Shown here piece after piece: positions 1-18,600 of a stretch of 40,000 bases of DNA. Positions within the stretch are counted from its first letter, which is position 1. Every line of letters starts with the position of its first letter. A program made the position numbers and the translations under genes. The notes beneath the pieces are model-generated. The model was given only the letters and a program-made list of their open reading frames with translations. It was not told where the DNA came from and made no database searches. The DNA lies in assembly GCA_963170055.1 (NCBI GenBank), contig CAUJGJ010000135.1, positions 1,118,256-1,158,255 on the forward strand. Reading direction: 5' to 3'. The stretch is from Halisarca cf. caerulea. Lineage: Eukaryota > Porifera > Demospongiae > Chondrillida > Halisarcidae.

Positions 1-324
1 CCTTCTCAGGTGCTTACTCACCAAGTTGAACTAAGCATAATACATACTAGAGTTCGGATGGCGGGTGCAACCCTTATATCAAGTGAAGAGGTTGTATAAA
101 GTGAATATATTGATTTGAGTGTAACTACTTTATCAAGAGAAGTCTGTAGTAAGCTAGTGCTATACTGTAACAATTGTTGTATAGGCCACTGTTGAGTCTT
201 GGACTTCCCTTTCCCCTATTAATAGGCACACAGGCGCAACTCTTATGTCAAGTGTATAGTAGGTACATGAAGTGCAGTTCTTGCATTCAAAATTGCTTCA
301 AAGCTGTTTTATCACATGAGCACT

Positions 325-399
325 CACGCACACACACAAACACACACACACACACATACACACACACACACACACACACCACACAACACACACACACAT

Positions 400-465
<66 letters not shown>

Positions 466-584
466 CCACATGTGCGTATGTGTACACATACGTATGCATG
501 CATGCACATGCAAACACACAAGTATACACAGAATTAGACACGTAAATATTAAACACACATGCATTCACACACATGGCCAGACTG

Positions 585-633
<49 letters not shown>

Positions 634-656
634 ACACACACCACACACACACAACA

Positions 657-696
<40 letters not shown>

Positions 697-715
697 ACAC
701 ACACGACACACACAT

Positions 716-783
<68 letters not shown>

Positions 784-795
784 CACACACACATT
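325..795. repeat. CA/TG microsatellite cluster
   Basis: Two long CA runs (about 325-470 and 590-790) are separated by a CATGCA/CATACA-rich spacer, with scattered CCACACA interruptions. The open frames across it are low-complexity artefacts of the dinucleotide repeat. Confidence 0.97.
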
Positions 796-1702
796 CACAC
801 AAAAACATAATAATATATGCACAAACACACAAAGATATGTACATCAATTTTGTCACACATACAAACTGCATGTTCCCAAAATAAAATCATAATATCTGAG
901 AGGATTCTTCTATTTGTACTTTGTGGCATAATCGACATGGCCTTTGACAGGAAACCCGTATACACACTACGGATACCATTGCGTATGAACATGGCTGTTG
1001 GCATCGTTTTTGTCACCGATGCCGCTTTTGATATCCATGCGTAAATCATTCCGCTATATAGATAAGGTCACTCACCAAGTATATTGTGTAATATTAGCTG
1101 TAGTCACAAAGTACTCGCATCCTTCTCTTAGGAGGAGATAGCAAGAAACTGTTTTGAAGGTAAAAGTTGTATTCTAGTCAGGATTCAGCCGTATAACAAT
1201 ATGGCGGGTCGTAGGCTTGTACCGGCTATGAATTTTCAAAATTTCTCCATTTCACAAGTAAGAGTAAAAAGAAACCCTCAAGGCTCTTTCTAGACAACAC
1301 AGTGGGATATTATGAAGATTCGCCCGCAATCACTCGCAGCACGCATCAGTAAACTGCAAACAAAAATCAGCCTATTTTTATTATAAGATACGCATGAGCA
1401 GTGTCTAGCATAAGACATAGAAACTGACTATTAGGGCAAGTGTGTGTCCACAACAGTTGTACACTGGCTCACGGTGAACGAGGAGGAGGCTGGGGTACTA
1501 GCATAAACTCAATAATCCTTGCCATGGATGCACACACAAACTTGCTGTAGTACAAAGGGTATAATTTAAATGTACTAGTCTACATATGACATCATTTGCA
1601 ACTGTCAAGAGGGAAGGCATAGATGTCTCCCAAGTACATAGACGGAGCAAGATGACTGAAGGTGGCACATGGAAGAGGAAGTACTGTAGATGGTATAAGT
1701 GT

Positions 1703-2280
1703 ACAGTAGGGGTGGTGTGTAGGGGTGGTGTGTAGGGTGGTGTGTACAGGGGTGACGTGTAGAGGTGGCGTGTAGGGGTGGTGTGTAGGGGTGGTGTATA
1801 GGGGTGGTGTGTAGGGGTGGTGTGTAGGGGTGGTGTGTAGGGGTGGTGTGTAGGGGTGGTGTGTAGGGGTGGTGTGTAGGGTGGTGTGTACAGGGGTGGT
1901 GTGTGTGGTGGTGTGTACAGGGGTGGTGTGTAGGGGTGGTGTGTAGGGGTGGTGTGTAGGGGTGGTGTGTAGAGGTGGTGTGTAGGGGTGGTGTGTAGGG
2001 GTGGTGTGTAGGGGTGGTGTGTAGAGGTGGTGTGTAGGGGTGGTGTGTAGGGGTGGTGTGTACAGGGGTGGTGTGTAGAGGTGGTGTGTAGGGGTGGTGT
2101 GTAGGGGTGGTGGGTAGGGTGTGTAGGGGTGGTGTGTAGGGGTGGTGTGTAGGGGTGGTGTGTAGGGGTGGTGTGTAGGGTGGTGTGTAGGAGTGGCGTG
2201 TAGGTGTGGTGTGTAGGGGTGGCGTGTAGGGGTGGTGTGTAGGGGTGGTGTGTAGGGGTGGTGTGTAGGTGTGACAAGTG
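1703..2280. repeat. 13-bp G-rich minisatellite (GTGTGTAGGGGTG)
   Basis: About 40 units of GTGTGTAGGGGTG occur with occasional GTGTACAGGGGTG, AGAGGTGG and deleted variants. Every unit has a GGGG or AGGGG run on the plus strand, so the array can support G-quadruplexes on the strand that is template for WTAP. Irregular GATGGTGTAG-like relics follow to about 2380. Confidence 0.95.
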
Positions 2281-3889
2281 GGAATGGTGTAGATGGTGTA
2301 GGAGTATAGGGATGGTGTGCAGGGACAGTGCGTGCGGATGGCAAGTGGTAGTGGTGTGGGGGGATGATGTATGGAAGATGGTACTCAGGATGGCCTCTTA
2401 GGCTGTTCCCTTACAGTGCTCACACATGTCAGGGACAGACAGGGATTCAGTTAGTGGTGTACGTAAGTTGCTCTGACAACTCCTTCCAACCACTTCATCT
2501 TATCCTTTCTGTGATGTGAAATCAAATGATACAATAACAAGCTATGAGTGTAACTTCTACTTGTACATTTATTGGTAAAAAACCTTCTTTCCAACTGCTC
2601 AGCCCATGGTCAAAAATCCCCTTCACATTGTTATACTAAACACTCAAGCAGAACACTGTCCCTTGGCTTGCCCATATGTAGTAGACCCCAGCAATATCAA
2701 CAATGAACAGTAGTTACTTTTACCACATACATACACAGGGCATACCAACGCCACATCTAACACAAGTGCCTATAGGGACTATTGAATTTAATAATATGCA
2801 CAGTATATACTTACATAATATTATGTATATGTGTACTATGCCTAGCACACTAGTACATACATTATTATATACCCTATGCCTAGTACATCATGTACGTTAT
2901 GCCTTCTGCTTATTGGAGACCTGAGGAAGAAATCTACCACATAAATGATCCTGGTGAGTGCAGTGAAGGACCAGCAACACTTGTGCAGTAGAAGATTCAA
3001 CACTTCACTTCACAAAGCTCTTCAATGTGAACAGATATGAAGAACACACTTGTTCACAAAGGACAACACATTGTCCAAGCGAGACACAGGTCTGCCTGAG
3101 CTAGGAGCTATAAATAGCAAATCACACAGTACACTGAGTCGCAGAAGGAAAGACGTGTGGTGTGTATACATGCAATGTACAGACAGTATGGGGGAGAGAT
3201 AACATGCTAATGTGTTCAATGATATCGAATTCAGACACAAAACATGATAACAAACCACAATTTGAACACTGACAGAAGTGCAATAAAACACAACATACAC
3301 GGTGTATTCAAAGTGGTTGGGAAATTAGGAACTGTTGGTCATACACAACAGACAATGGCAACCATGTTGGTGCATACACACGTGAACTCGGTGGAGCTGG
3401 TACATGAAGGCAATGCAGAGAAAGTACCAGTATTCAGATGGCAGAACTGAATTCACATACACCCATACACCCATACATATGTAAACCATCCACACTCACA
3501 TGGGCCATTATGCCATGTGGAGATTCAACTGCTAGATTTGCCCCAGGTTAACAATGTAGGGCACATGACAAGTGTAAAGATGGTTGTAACTAAGTACATA
3601 CATACAGTATGTACACACTGGAGAGCGGGGTGAATTTCTGCAATATTGAGTCGATTTACTTTTTACAAAAAGCATGACTTCATTGGTGCACTATATGCAG
3701 TATTCTTGCCCTATGAGTGCCGGTAAAAAAGTACATACGTACGTTCATTTCTTGGGTCCTGTAGCACAAGTGTAAGCATTTAGTGAAGAACAAATGCAAG
3801 TAAAGACACAGTAGGGGCAGGGGCCGGGCTAGGAAAGCAAGACAACACCAGCAGTAGCAGAGCAAGATAACAAGGGGATGTAGTAGAAT

Positions 3890-4440
3890 GGGCTAGCAGA
3901 GCAAGGCAGTAAGTGGGTAGGTTGGGCTAGCTGAGTAAAACAGTAAGCAGGTAGGTTGGGCTACCAGAGTAAGACAGTAAGTGGGTAGGTTGGGCTACCA
4001 GAGTAAGACAGTCAGCGGGATGGTTGGGCTAAAAGAGCAAGATAACAAGGGCATGTAGTAGAATGGGCTAGCAGAGCAAGAAAGTAAGAGGGTATGTTGG
4101 GCTAGCAGAGTAAGACAATAAGTGGGATTATTGGGCTAGCAGAGCAAGACGATGAGAGGTAGGTTGGGCTAGCAGAGCAAGACTATGAGAGGTAGGTTGG
4201 GCTAGCAGAGCAAGACTATGAGAGGTAGGTTGGGCTAGCAGAGCAAGACAACGAGGGGTAGGTTGGACTAGCAGAGCAAGACAATGAGAGGTAGGTTGGG
4301 CTAGTAGAGCAAGACAATGAGAGGTAGGTTGGGCTAGCAGAGCAAGACAATGAGAGGTAGGTTGGGCTAGCAAAGCCGGATATTAAGTGGGATAGTTGGG
4401 CTAGCAGAGCAAGAGAGTAATTGACTAAGTTGGGTTAGCA
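3890..4440. repeat. 33-bp minisatellite (unit contains AGAGCAAGACAATGAGAGGT)
   Basis: Tandem units of 33 bp contain GGTTGGGCTAGCAGAGCAAG. They are nearly identical from 4141 to 4373 and diverge and change in length toward 3890 and 4440. On the minus strand the unit reads as an 11-residue peptide repeat (LALLAQPTSHC), but flanking stops and degeneration argue against a gene. It begins about 130 bp downstream of WTAP exon 6. Confidence 0.95.
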
Positions 4441-4571
4441 GAGCAATTACGTACGTATGTACATACATACATAGAAAGGGTAGTGGGTTGGGCCAGCAGA
4501 GGAATTACAGGCACAATAAGGATAATAGTATGGGCTTGCAGAGCAAGGCAACAAGGATAGGACAAGCTGAC

Positions 4572-11249
<6,678 letters not shown>

Positions 11250-11412
11250 TTTCTTCCCTTTTCCAACTCTGATAACAATTGGGAGTCAGAATCTGAGGGA
11301 ACTGCGCGGGAAGGGTTCATTCTCCCGCGCGCAAACAATATGGCTGCTGTTTAGTTCGGTAGAGAGTCTTTCTCTCAATCACAGATATGGCTCACTAATA
11401 CTACACGACATT
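11250..11412. promoter_or_regulatory. Putative bidirectional promoter between WTAP and IBTK
   Basis: The two genes are transcribed divergently, and only about 520 bp separate their start codons. The GC-richest patch lies here: GCGCGGGAAG at 11304-11313 and TCTCCCGCGCGC at 11321-11332 form an inverted pair resembling E2F sites, and AATATGGCTGC at 11338-11348 resembles a YY1 site. A consensus donor (ATTG/GTGAGTG, exon side ending at 11413) suggests a non-coding first exon of IBTK at about 11340-11413. Its acceptor is unclear; TTTCAG at about 11650 and CTGAAG at about 11729 are candidates. No transcription start can be fixed from sequence, and the factor names are motif guesses. Confidence 0.55.
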
Positions 11413-11770
11413 GGTGAGTGAAATATCCCTTTGATCAATTGTACATTGTTAATTACAGCTAGTAATAGTGTAAGATACTGCGCTCGAGTGTCATTTGTAA
11501 CCCGGCATAGCACATACAGCCATAATAGCATACCCCATGGTATTGTGGAGCTTTAGTGTATTGGAGAATCGTCCAAGTTGTGCTAACTGGATGTTTAGTG
11601 ACTACCTATGAGCATAGTTTAAGTACTTGTTTGTAAACCTGCAGGCTTTCAGCACAATGTTTACGGTTGTTGTTTTGAACTTTTTTGAACTTTGAGAAAT
11701 TGTTGCATTTTGTACTTTTTATCCTGAAGGCCATGTGCAATGAATACTGTTGAGGTTGTATCGGTTGAAG

Positions 11771-14700
11771 ATGAGCAGTGGGAGGAGTGGAGCTTGGAAT
11801 GATAGTCTACTGGATTGCACGAGCAGCTGTTGTCTGCCTCTCCATGCAGCCAGGTCCACCTCTTGTATAGCCCTGGGAGATGTTAATCTTGTGAAGAGGT
11901 TGAAACGCATTTGTGGAAATCCTTACAAGGCAGCTGACCAATATGGCCGCTGTAGTCTCCATGTTGCAGCTTCGCTGGGTCACTCCGACATAGTGGCTTG
12001 GCTGGTTGAAAGCCAAGGTGTGGAAGTGGATGGACAGGATGGGGAGTCTAGGTGGACTCCACTTCACCGCAGCTTGTATTTTGGTCACTTGCAAACAGCA
12101 GTTACTCTTATTAAGGTACGTATGTATGGTCACAGTTAAGTATGTATGTATGGGAAATGTGTTATACGTACGTATATATACAGTGAGAGTCCTCACTTAT
12201 CTGCAACTCAGGTATCCAGTTCCCTCACCTTCCCCAGTAACTTTATTGGAACAAATCAGCAATAATCCTACTGTACACTATACTACTGCTTCCTTATTTA
12301 TCCAGTTCCCTCACTTTATGTACGGTTTTATCCAGAACAGATGTGTGTGGATAAGTGAGGTCTGACTGTACATGTACGTATGTGGCTTATTTAATCCACA
12401 CATTTGCATGTACGTACGTATGTACGTATGTGTCTTTTGTTTATAGCAATGTGTACGGAAGATATCTACTAACCATGTTTGCTTGTTACTGGTGGCTCAC
12501 AAATTTTGTGTGTGTATTCTAAATACTACAGTGAAACCTCTCTAAACCGAACTCTCTGTATTCTGAAAACCTCTCTAAACTGGACATGTTTTCAAGTCCT
12601 GCTCTCTATATTAGCTGTACATACAGAACCTCTCTAATCCGGAAACCTCTCTAAACTGAACCATTTCTTTGGTCCCAAGGGTGTTCGGTTTAGAGAAGTT
12701 ACACTGTATATGTCTTTTTATTTAATTTTCAGAATAGCATTAAAATGTGTATTAATAGCTGGAAACATTGGGGGTAGTAATAAATTTGTAGAATTAATCT
12801 CCTGAGGGTATTGGTGTAAATTTATTTGTGATTTGAACACACATGAATGATGTAAATTATTCATATGTTTATGAGTTGAGAGGGCTTTTCCTTCCATGAG
12901 TGTAGCAAGATCGTTGCTCTCCTACCATGTTTACGTTTAGAACCACAGTGACTGAGTGTTAAGCTCGAAGCTGAAGTGCCAAAAACATATACCTATTCTA
13001 CAATTATTGTAATATAGTATTAGTAGGTGAGTTTTAAATTTGGTGCTATTCCACATAGTTCACTAAATTGAAACTCCCACCAAAGTTTCTCGCTTTATAC
13101 GCAGTAGGCATAGTGAGCTTGGTACGCATATCTAACACTGACTCTCCAAACCCTCTGTTTGCCCAGCAATACTGTGTGATTTGCCTCCATTAAAGCTTGT
13201 ACAATCGTTCCAATTCAGCTAACACCTACGTACGTAGGTACGTAGTTTATCTGCCATTATTTGTACGTAAAAGCAAATGTTGTCAGGTAAATGACATCTC
13301 ACTGTAAATTTGCTTTATGAACTTTGCCCAACTCTGTCTTTGCTCCATCTAACCCTTTTAAAAACTTAACATTTACATAATATACAGTCAAACCTCTCTA
13401 TCACCAAACACCTCAGGACCACTGAAAAGGTACACTACATTAGGGTTAATTCACGATTGAGTAAATACGTACATGTAGGTGTACATTCCAAGGTCTGTGT
13501 TTTTTATATCAGAAGCTCATTATATCCAGGGTTCACTATAGTGAGGCTTAATGTAGTACGTACGTATATCCATTGTGTACGTTGTGAATTAATGCTGTTA
13601 TTTTTGTTTAGTGTTCTTTCTGCAAGTACCATACGTACTTCATGGCGTTGTGAAAAGTTGTTAAAATGTGTAAGACTACGATTTATATACACGTATGTAC
13701 GTACGGTATAGAACAAAAAAAAGTTAACGTGAAGAGTTTTTATTACGTTTATCTTACGCCGTGATCGCGGAGCTGATACGCGGTGATCACGGAGCTGGTA
13801 CGCCGTGATCACAGAGCAGGTACGCCGTGATCACGAAAATTCGCGTCGTGATCACAGAAGCTCAGGACCGTGATCCAGTTGCTCTACACCACAAGAAACT
13901 GCACTGAAGGCGATTAAACCTTACTTTGATGTCGATGTGAATCCACACGATACGAAAATGATACAAGGACAATCGCGCACTGCACCGTTTCTCCAGAGTA
14001 CGGGGTCAATTTGAAGCGAAAGAATCCAGAAACAGTAATTTAACAATATGAACGATTATTAAGTAGTACTCTTCTCGAACGCGTGCACCCTACAGTTAGG
14101 AGCATCATTCTGCGGATCATGTAGAACAGCATGAAGCGAGCAGCCATGTTATTTTCAGTATATTTTCCGGATATTTCTGCGCACTAGTCTACCCATTTCC
14201 AGGAGAGCGCGATCTGGCGTATAGACTATTTCCTTGCTTCGCGGCAGGTAAAATGTGCCTGCTTGTTTACATTGAAGACGATGTCAATCCTTTTGAATAA
14301 AAACTATCGATTCATTGTTTAATATAATCAGGTGATCAAGTGCAAAATTTCTTTGTCCAACTCGAGGAAGACGAAGACGATGTGACATCCACGTTTGGCT
14401 AGAGTAGAAGTCCTAAAGCTAGAAAACGTCGTTGGTAAGATCACCTGTAGCCTCTTAGCGTAATACCGTTTTCTTCTAAAGCGTAATCACGTATCTATCA
14501 CGGCGTGATCACTGAGCTCCTACGTCGTGATCACGGAGCTCGTACGTCGTGATTACGAAGCTCCTACGTCGTGATCACTTTACTTCACGTAAACTTTTTT
14601 TCGTTCTATACCGTATGTACGTACGTACATACGTATCTTCATTATTCATTTTGTCCAATTAATTTGTTTTTCTCTTGTCAGTTGGGAGCCAGTCTTGTGT

Positions 14701-14781
14701 CAAAGGACAGCGATGGGTGGACTCCTCTTGACTTGGTCAGCAGTGATTTGAAGGAAGAATTTGTTGGTTGCAAGAAATACA
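11771..14781 (+). CDS. IBTK: IBTK exons 1-2: N-terminus and ankyrin repeats
   Basis: Exon 1 (11771-12115, 115 codons) starts MSSGRSGAWNDSLLDC. Its ankyrin core DQYGRCSLHVAASLGHSDIV begins at residue 56, and a second repeat, SRWTPLHRSLYFGHLQTAV, begins at about residue 93 and ends on LIK at the donor. Exon 2 (14682-14781) adds LGASLVSKDSDGWTPLDLV, completing the second repeat and starting a degenerate third. The human protein has the same arrangement, with about 50 residues before the first repeat (58 here). Two ATGs at 11732 and 11740 open short frames that stop at or soon after the chosen start, so they may act as upstream ORFs if they are in the mRNA. The intron (12116-14681) contains two complete MITEs, a third related copy and a 910-bp element. 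Confidence 0.92.
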
Positions 14782-15555
14782 GTAAGTGTTATACCTAAAA
14801 CTACCACTGTGTGTTGTCTACTCTAACAGTAATTGCAGATGGTATTGTTGTCATTGTGGTTGGTTTTGTTCGGTGGCTGCAGGCATGCACACTGTGTCAA
14901 CCTGGGGCAACAATGCAAACAGCTCCCTGGGGCACGAGCACTCTCGGATGTTTCCTGAGACTCTGAGCATGCCAGTGGACAAGGACGTTGGGCAGGTGAG
15001 GCATTTCACACTGAAGCTTGTTGATAACCTACTGTACTTTGTACTTAGAGTGTGGATAGTTAGTACGTAGGTGTCTGAACATGTTGCTTATCCTGCACCT
15101 TGCTCATCTATCAGTCCTCTTTTCACTTATCTATTTTCTGATTATTTCAAGTCCTGGACCACCGTTATCTACATACGTAGATGCTTGATATCTACTGTAG
15201 CTTATCACATATCCACCTGTTACCGGCTTGTTGACCTCTAAGATAGATTATGTACATATGTACGTAGCTGTGCTGTGTGTACCTCACCTGTCTGTTCTCG
15301 CCTGTCAACAAGCAAAACTTTCCAACTTGATCTGTATTGTGCAAGGTTTACTATTCCAGTACATGCTGTGTGCGTACATCGTTTGCGTAGGAGCAAGTTG
15401 TTCTCTGCAAGTTCCATTCTGTGTTTCTGTCATCAAATGGCAGAGTATTCACTTGTGGACTAGGAAGAGGAGGCAGACTGGGACATGGGACTGAACATAC
15501 GTTGATTGTAGGTTTAAATACGTATGTGTATGTGTCTATGCATGTGTTGTGTTGT

Positions 15556-15612
<57 letters not shown>

Positions 15613-18600
15613 TGTGTGTGTGTGTGTGTTCTACATTGTATTGCTACTTATTTACATACACTGGCCTTTGGTTGACGGGGTTCCACCATTGTCGAACACT
15701 ACAGTGGAATCTCGTTATAGAGAACACTTTTATAGAGTGCATGTCTGCATATAGTGAATAGTTTCATGCGACCCAGTTGATGTTCTACTATGTACGTATG
15801 ATACTTTAACTGGTTATATTTCTGATATACTCAAGAATTTTACAGTCTCCTGTGATTTGTTATAATGAGATTCCACAGTAGATTAAATTTATGAATTGTA
15901 ATAACACACACAAGCATGCACACTTCTTTCATGCCACATGTCCTTGAATTATAGTAATGATATAACAATGTGGTGAAAGTTGTGCCTGTGGTCCCCCGAG
16001 GCCTGACATACTGTATACGTATTTTGTGTAAATTTGTACATGTACATACGTATGTACATACGTACGTACGTACATACGTATACGTATCTATTGTACACAA
16101 GATTGAAGTGTACGTATATACTGTGCCCATATCTGTCCAGGAACCCACTGTCATATCCGAGCTTCTGAAGGAGAAGATTGTACAGGTTGCTGCCTCCAGA
16201 GATCACACAGTTTTTTTAACTAGGAAGTACGTATGTACTGTACATATGCATGTACGTATGTATGTATGTATGCATGTACATATGCATGTACGTATGTATG
16301 TACGTACGTATGTATGTGTGTTGGTTTCTAATGTTATTGTTTTGCTTGCACTGGATATATTGTTTTGTTGTTGTGAGTAGTTTTGTGCACATATTGTGTA
16401 CTGCAGGAGCTCATCACTGTAACTGGTTCTGAAATTCACCATTTCAGACATTTAAGCTAAAGATGTTTAGTATAAATAAAATATAATGTTTGAGATAAGG
16501 AGCATTGTATTTTTTGTGCTGTTTTGCACATCTGTATAGGTGTTGAGATAGCGCAAGCAGTTTGATTTCCCCTAAAGCTTTGTTTCAAATATCCAATCAT
16601 CGTGGCACTTGGTCAGCAAATTTGGTTTTGGTCAGACCTACGTACGTATTTACTAACAATGCATGATATTTGAACCTACGTAATATCATGAACCATGTAC
16701 GTACATACGTATTTGCCTTGTCTGTGTCCTGTGCAGAGGAGTAGTGTACACGTGTGGTCTGAATGATGCCCACCAGCTGGGACATGGAACCAACCTAGCC
16801 ACAGCTCCTGCTCAACTCCTCTCTCCCAAACCTGTGAGTAGTGCCTGTCCTGTGAGTAGTGCCTGTCCTGTGAGTAGTGTCTGTGAGTAGTGTCTGTCCT
16901 GTGAGTAGTGTCTATACTGTAAGTAGTGCCTGTCCTGTGAGTAGTGCCTGTACTGTGAGTAGTGTCTGAGTAGTGCCTGTCCTGTGAGTAGTGTCTGTCC
17001 TGTGAGTAGTGCCTGTTCCGTGAGTAGTGCCTATACTGCGAGTAGTGCCTGTCCTGTGAGTAGTGCCTGTACTGTGAGTAGTGTCTGTGAGTAGTGCCTG
17101 TCCTGTGAGTAGTGTCTGTCCTGTGAGTAGTGCCTGTTCTGTGAGTAGTGCCTATACTATGAGTAGTTAGTGTCCTGTGAGTAGTGTCTGTTTTATAAGT
17201 AGTGCCTGTACTGTGAGTAGTGTCTGTACTATGAGTAGTGCCTGTACTGGGAATAGTACCTGTACTGTGAGTAGTGTCTGTACTATGTGTAGTGCATGTA
17301 CGTACTGGGAGTAGTGTCTGTACTGGGAGTAGTGTCTGTCCTGTGAGTAGTGTCTATACTATGAGTAGTGCTTGTGCTGGTAGTAGTGCTTGTGCTGATA
17401 GTAGTGTCTGTACTGTGAGTAGTGCGTGTACTGTGAGTAGTGTCTGTACTGGGAGTAGTGTCTGTCCTGTGAGTAGTGTCTATACTATGAGTAGTGTCTG
17501 TACTGTGAGTAGTGCCTGTACTGTGAGTATTGCCTGTACTGTGAGTATTGCCTGTCCTGTGAGTAGTGCCTGTACTGTGAGTAGTGTCTGTGAGTAGTGC
17601 CTGCCCTGTGAGTAGTGTCTGTCCTGTGAGTAGTGCCTGTTCTGTGAGTAGTGCCTATACTGTGAGTAGTGTCTGTTTTATAAGTAGTGCCTGTACTGTG
17701 AGTAGTGCCTGTCCTGTGAGTAGTGTCTGTACTGTGAGTAGTGCCTGTACTGTGAGTAGTGTCTGTACTATGAGTAGTGCCTGTACTGGGAATAGTACCT
17801 GTACTGTGAGTAGTGTCTGTACTATGTGTAGTGCATGTACGTACTGGGAGTAGTGTCTGTCCTGTGAGTAGTGTCTATACTATGAGTAGTGCTTGTGCTG
17901 GTAGTAGTGTCTGTACTGTGAGTAGTGCCTGTACTGTGAGTAGTGTCTGTACTGGGAGTAGTGTCTGTCCTGTGAGTAGTGTCTATACTATGAGTAGTGT
18001 CTACTGTGAGTAGTGCCTGTACTGTGAGTATTGCCTGTACTGTGAGTATTGCCTGTACTGTGAGTATTGCCTGTACTGTGAGTAGTGCCTGTACTGGGAG
18101 TAGTGTCTATACTATGAGTAGTGCCTATACTGGGAGTAGTGCCTGTACTATGCGTTGTGCCTGTACTGGGAGTAGTATGTACCTATACTGGGAGTAGTGT
18201 CTGTCCTGTGAGTAGTGCCTGTACTGTGAGTAATGTTTGTCCTGTGAGTAGTGCCTGTACTGTGAGTTGTGTCTGTCCTGTGAGTAGTGCCTGTACTGGG
18301 AGTAGTGTCTGTCCTGTGAGTAGTGCCTGTTCTGTGAGTAGTGCCTGTATTGTGAGTAGTGTCTGTCTTGTAAGTAGTGCCTGTACTGTGAGTAGTGTCT
18401 GTATTGTCAGTAGTGCCTGTACTGTGAGTAGTGTCTGTACTGTGAGTAGTGTCTGTATTGTCAGTAGTGCCTGTACTGGGAATTGTGTTTGTCCTGTCAG
18501 TAGTGCCTGTACTGTGAGTTGTGTCTGTCCTGTGAGTAGTGCCTGTACTGGGAGTAGTGTCTGTCCTGTGAGTAGTGCCTGTTCTGTGAGTAGTGCCTGT

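Larger units (their letters stand above)
1..4571. other. Non-coding region downstream of the last visible WTAP exon
   Basis: No conserved coding exon was recognised here on either strand. The segment contains CA microsatellites (about 325-795), a 13-bp GT-rich minisatellite (about 1703-2280) and a 33-bp minisatellite (about 3890-4440). Apart from these the DNA is AT-leaning with frequent TACGTA-type motifs. It is probably WTAP intron, or 3' flank if the remaining exons are unrecognisable. Several strong GT donors face the minus strand (for example CTTG/GTGAGT near 20 and 1071), but no convincing exon precedes them. Confidence 0.5.

Noticed and set aside
287..871. Long cysteine/valine or threonine/histidine open frames
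   Set aside because: They are translations of CA/GT dinucleotide arrays; the same occurs at 6423-7354, 33510-33860, 38471-38847 and 38851-39287.
1498..2344. 250-residue HTTPTHHPYTPPL repeat protein on the minus strand
   Set aside because: It arises from the 13-bp minisatellite; no start context, splice partner or conserved flank supports a gene.
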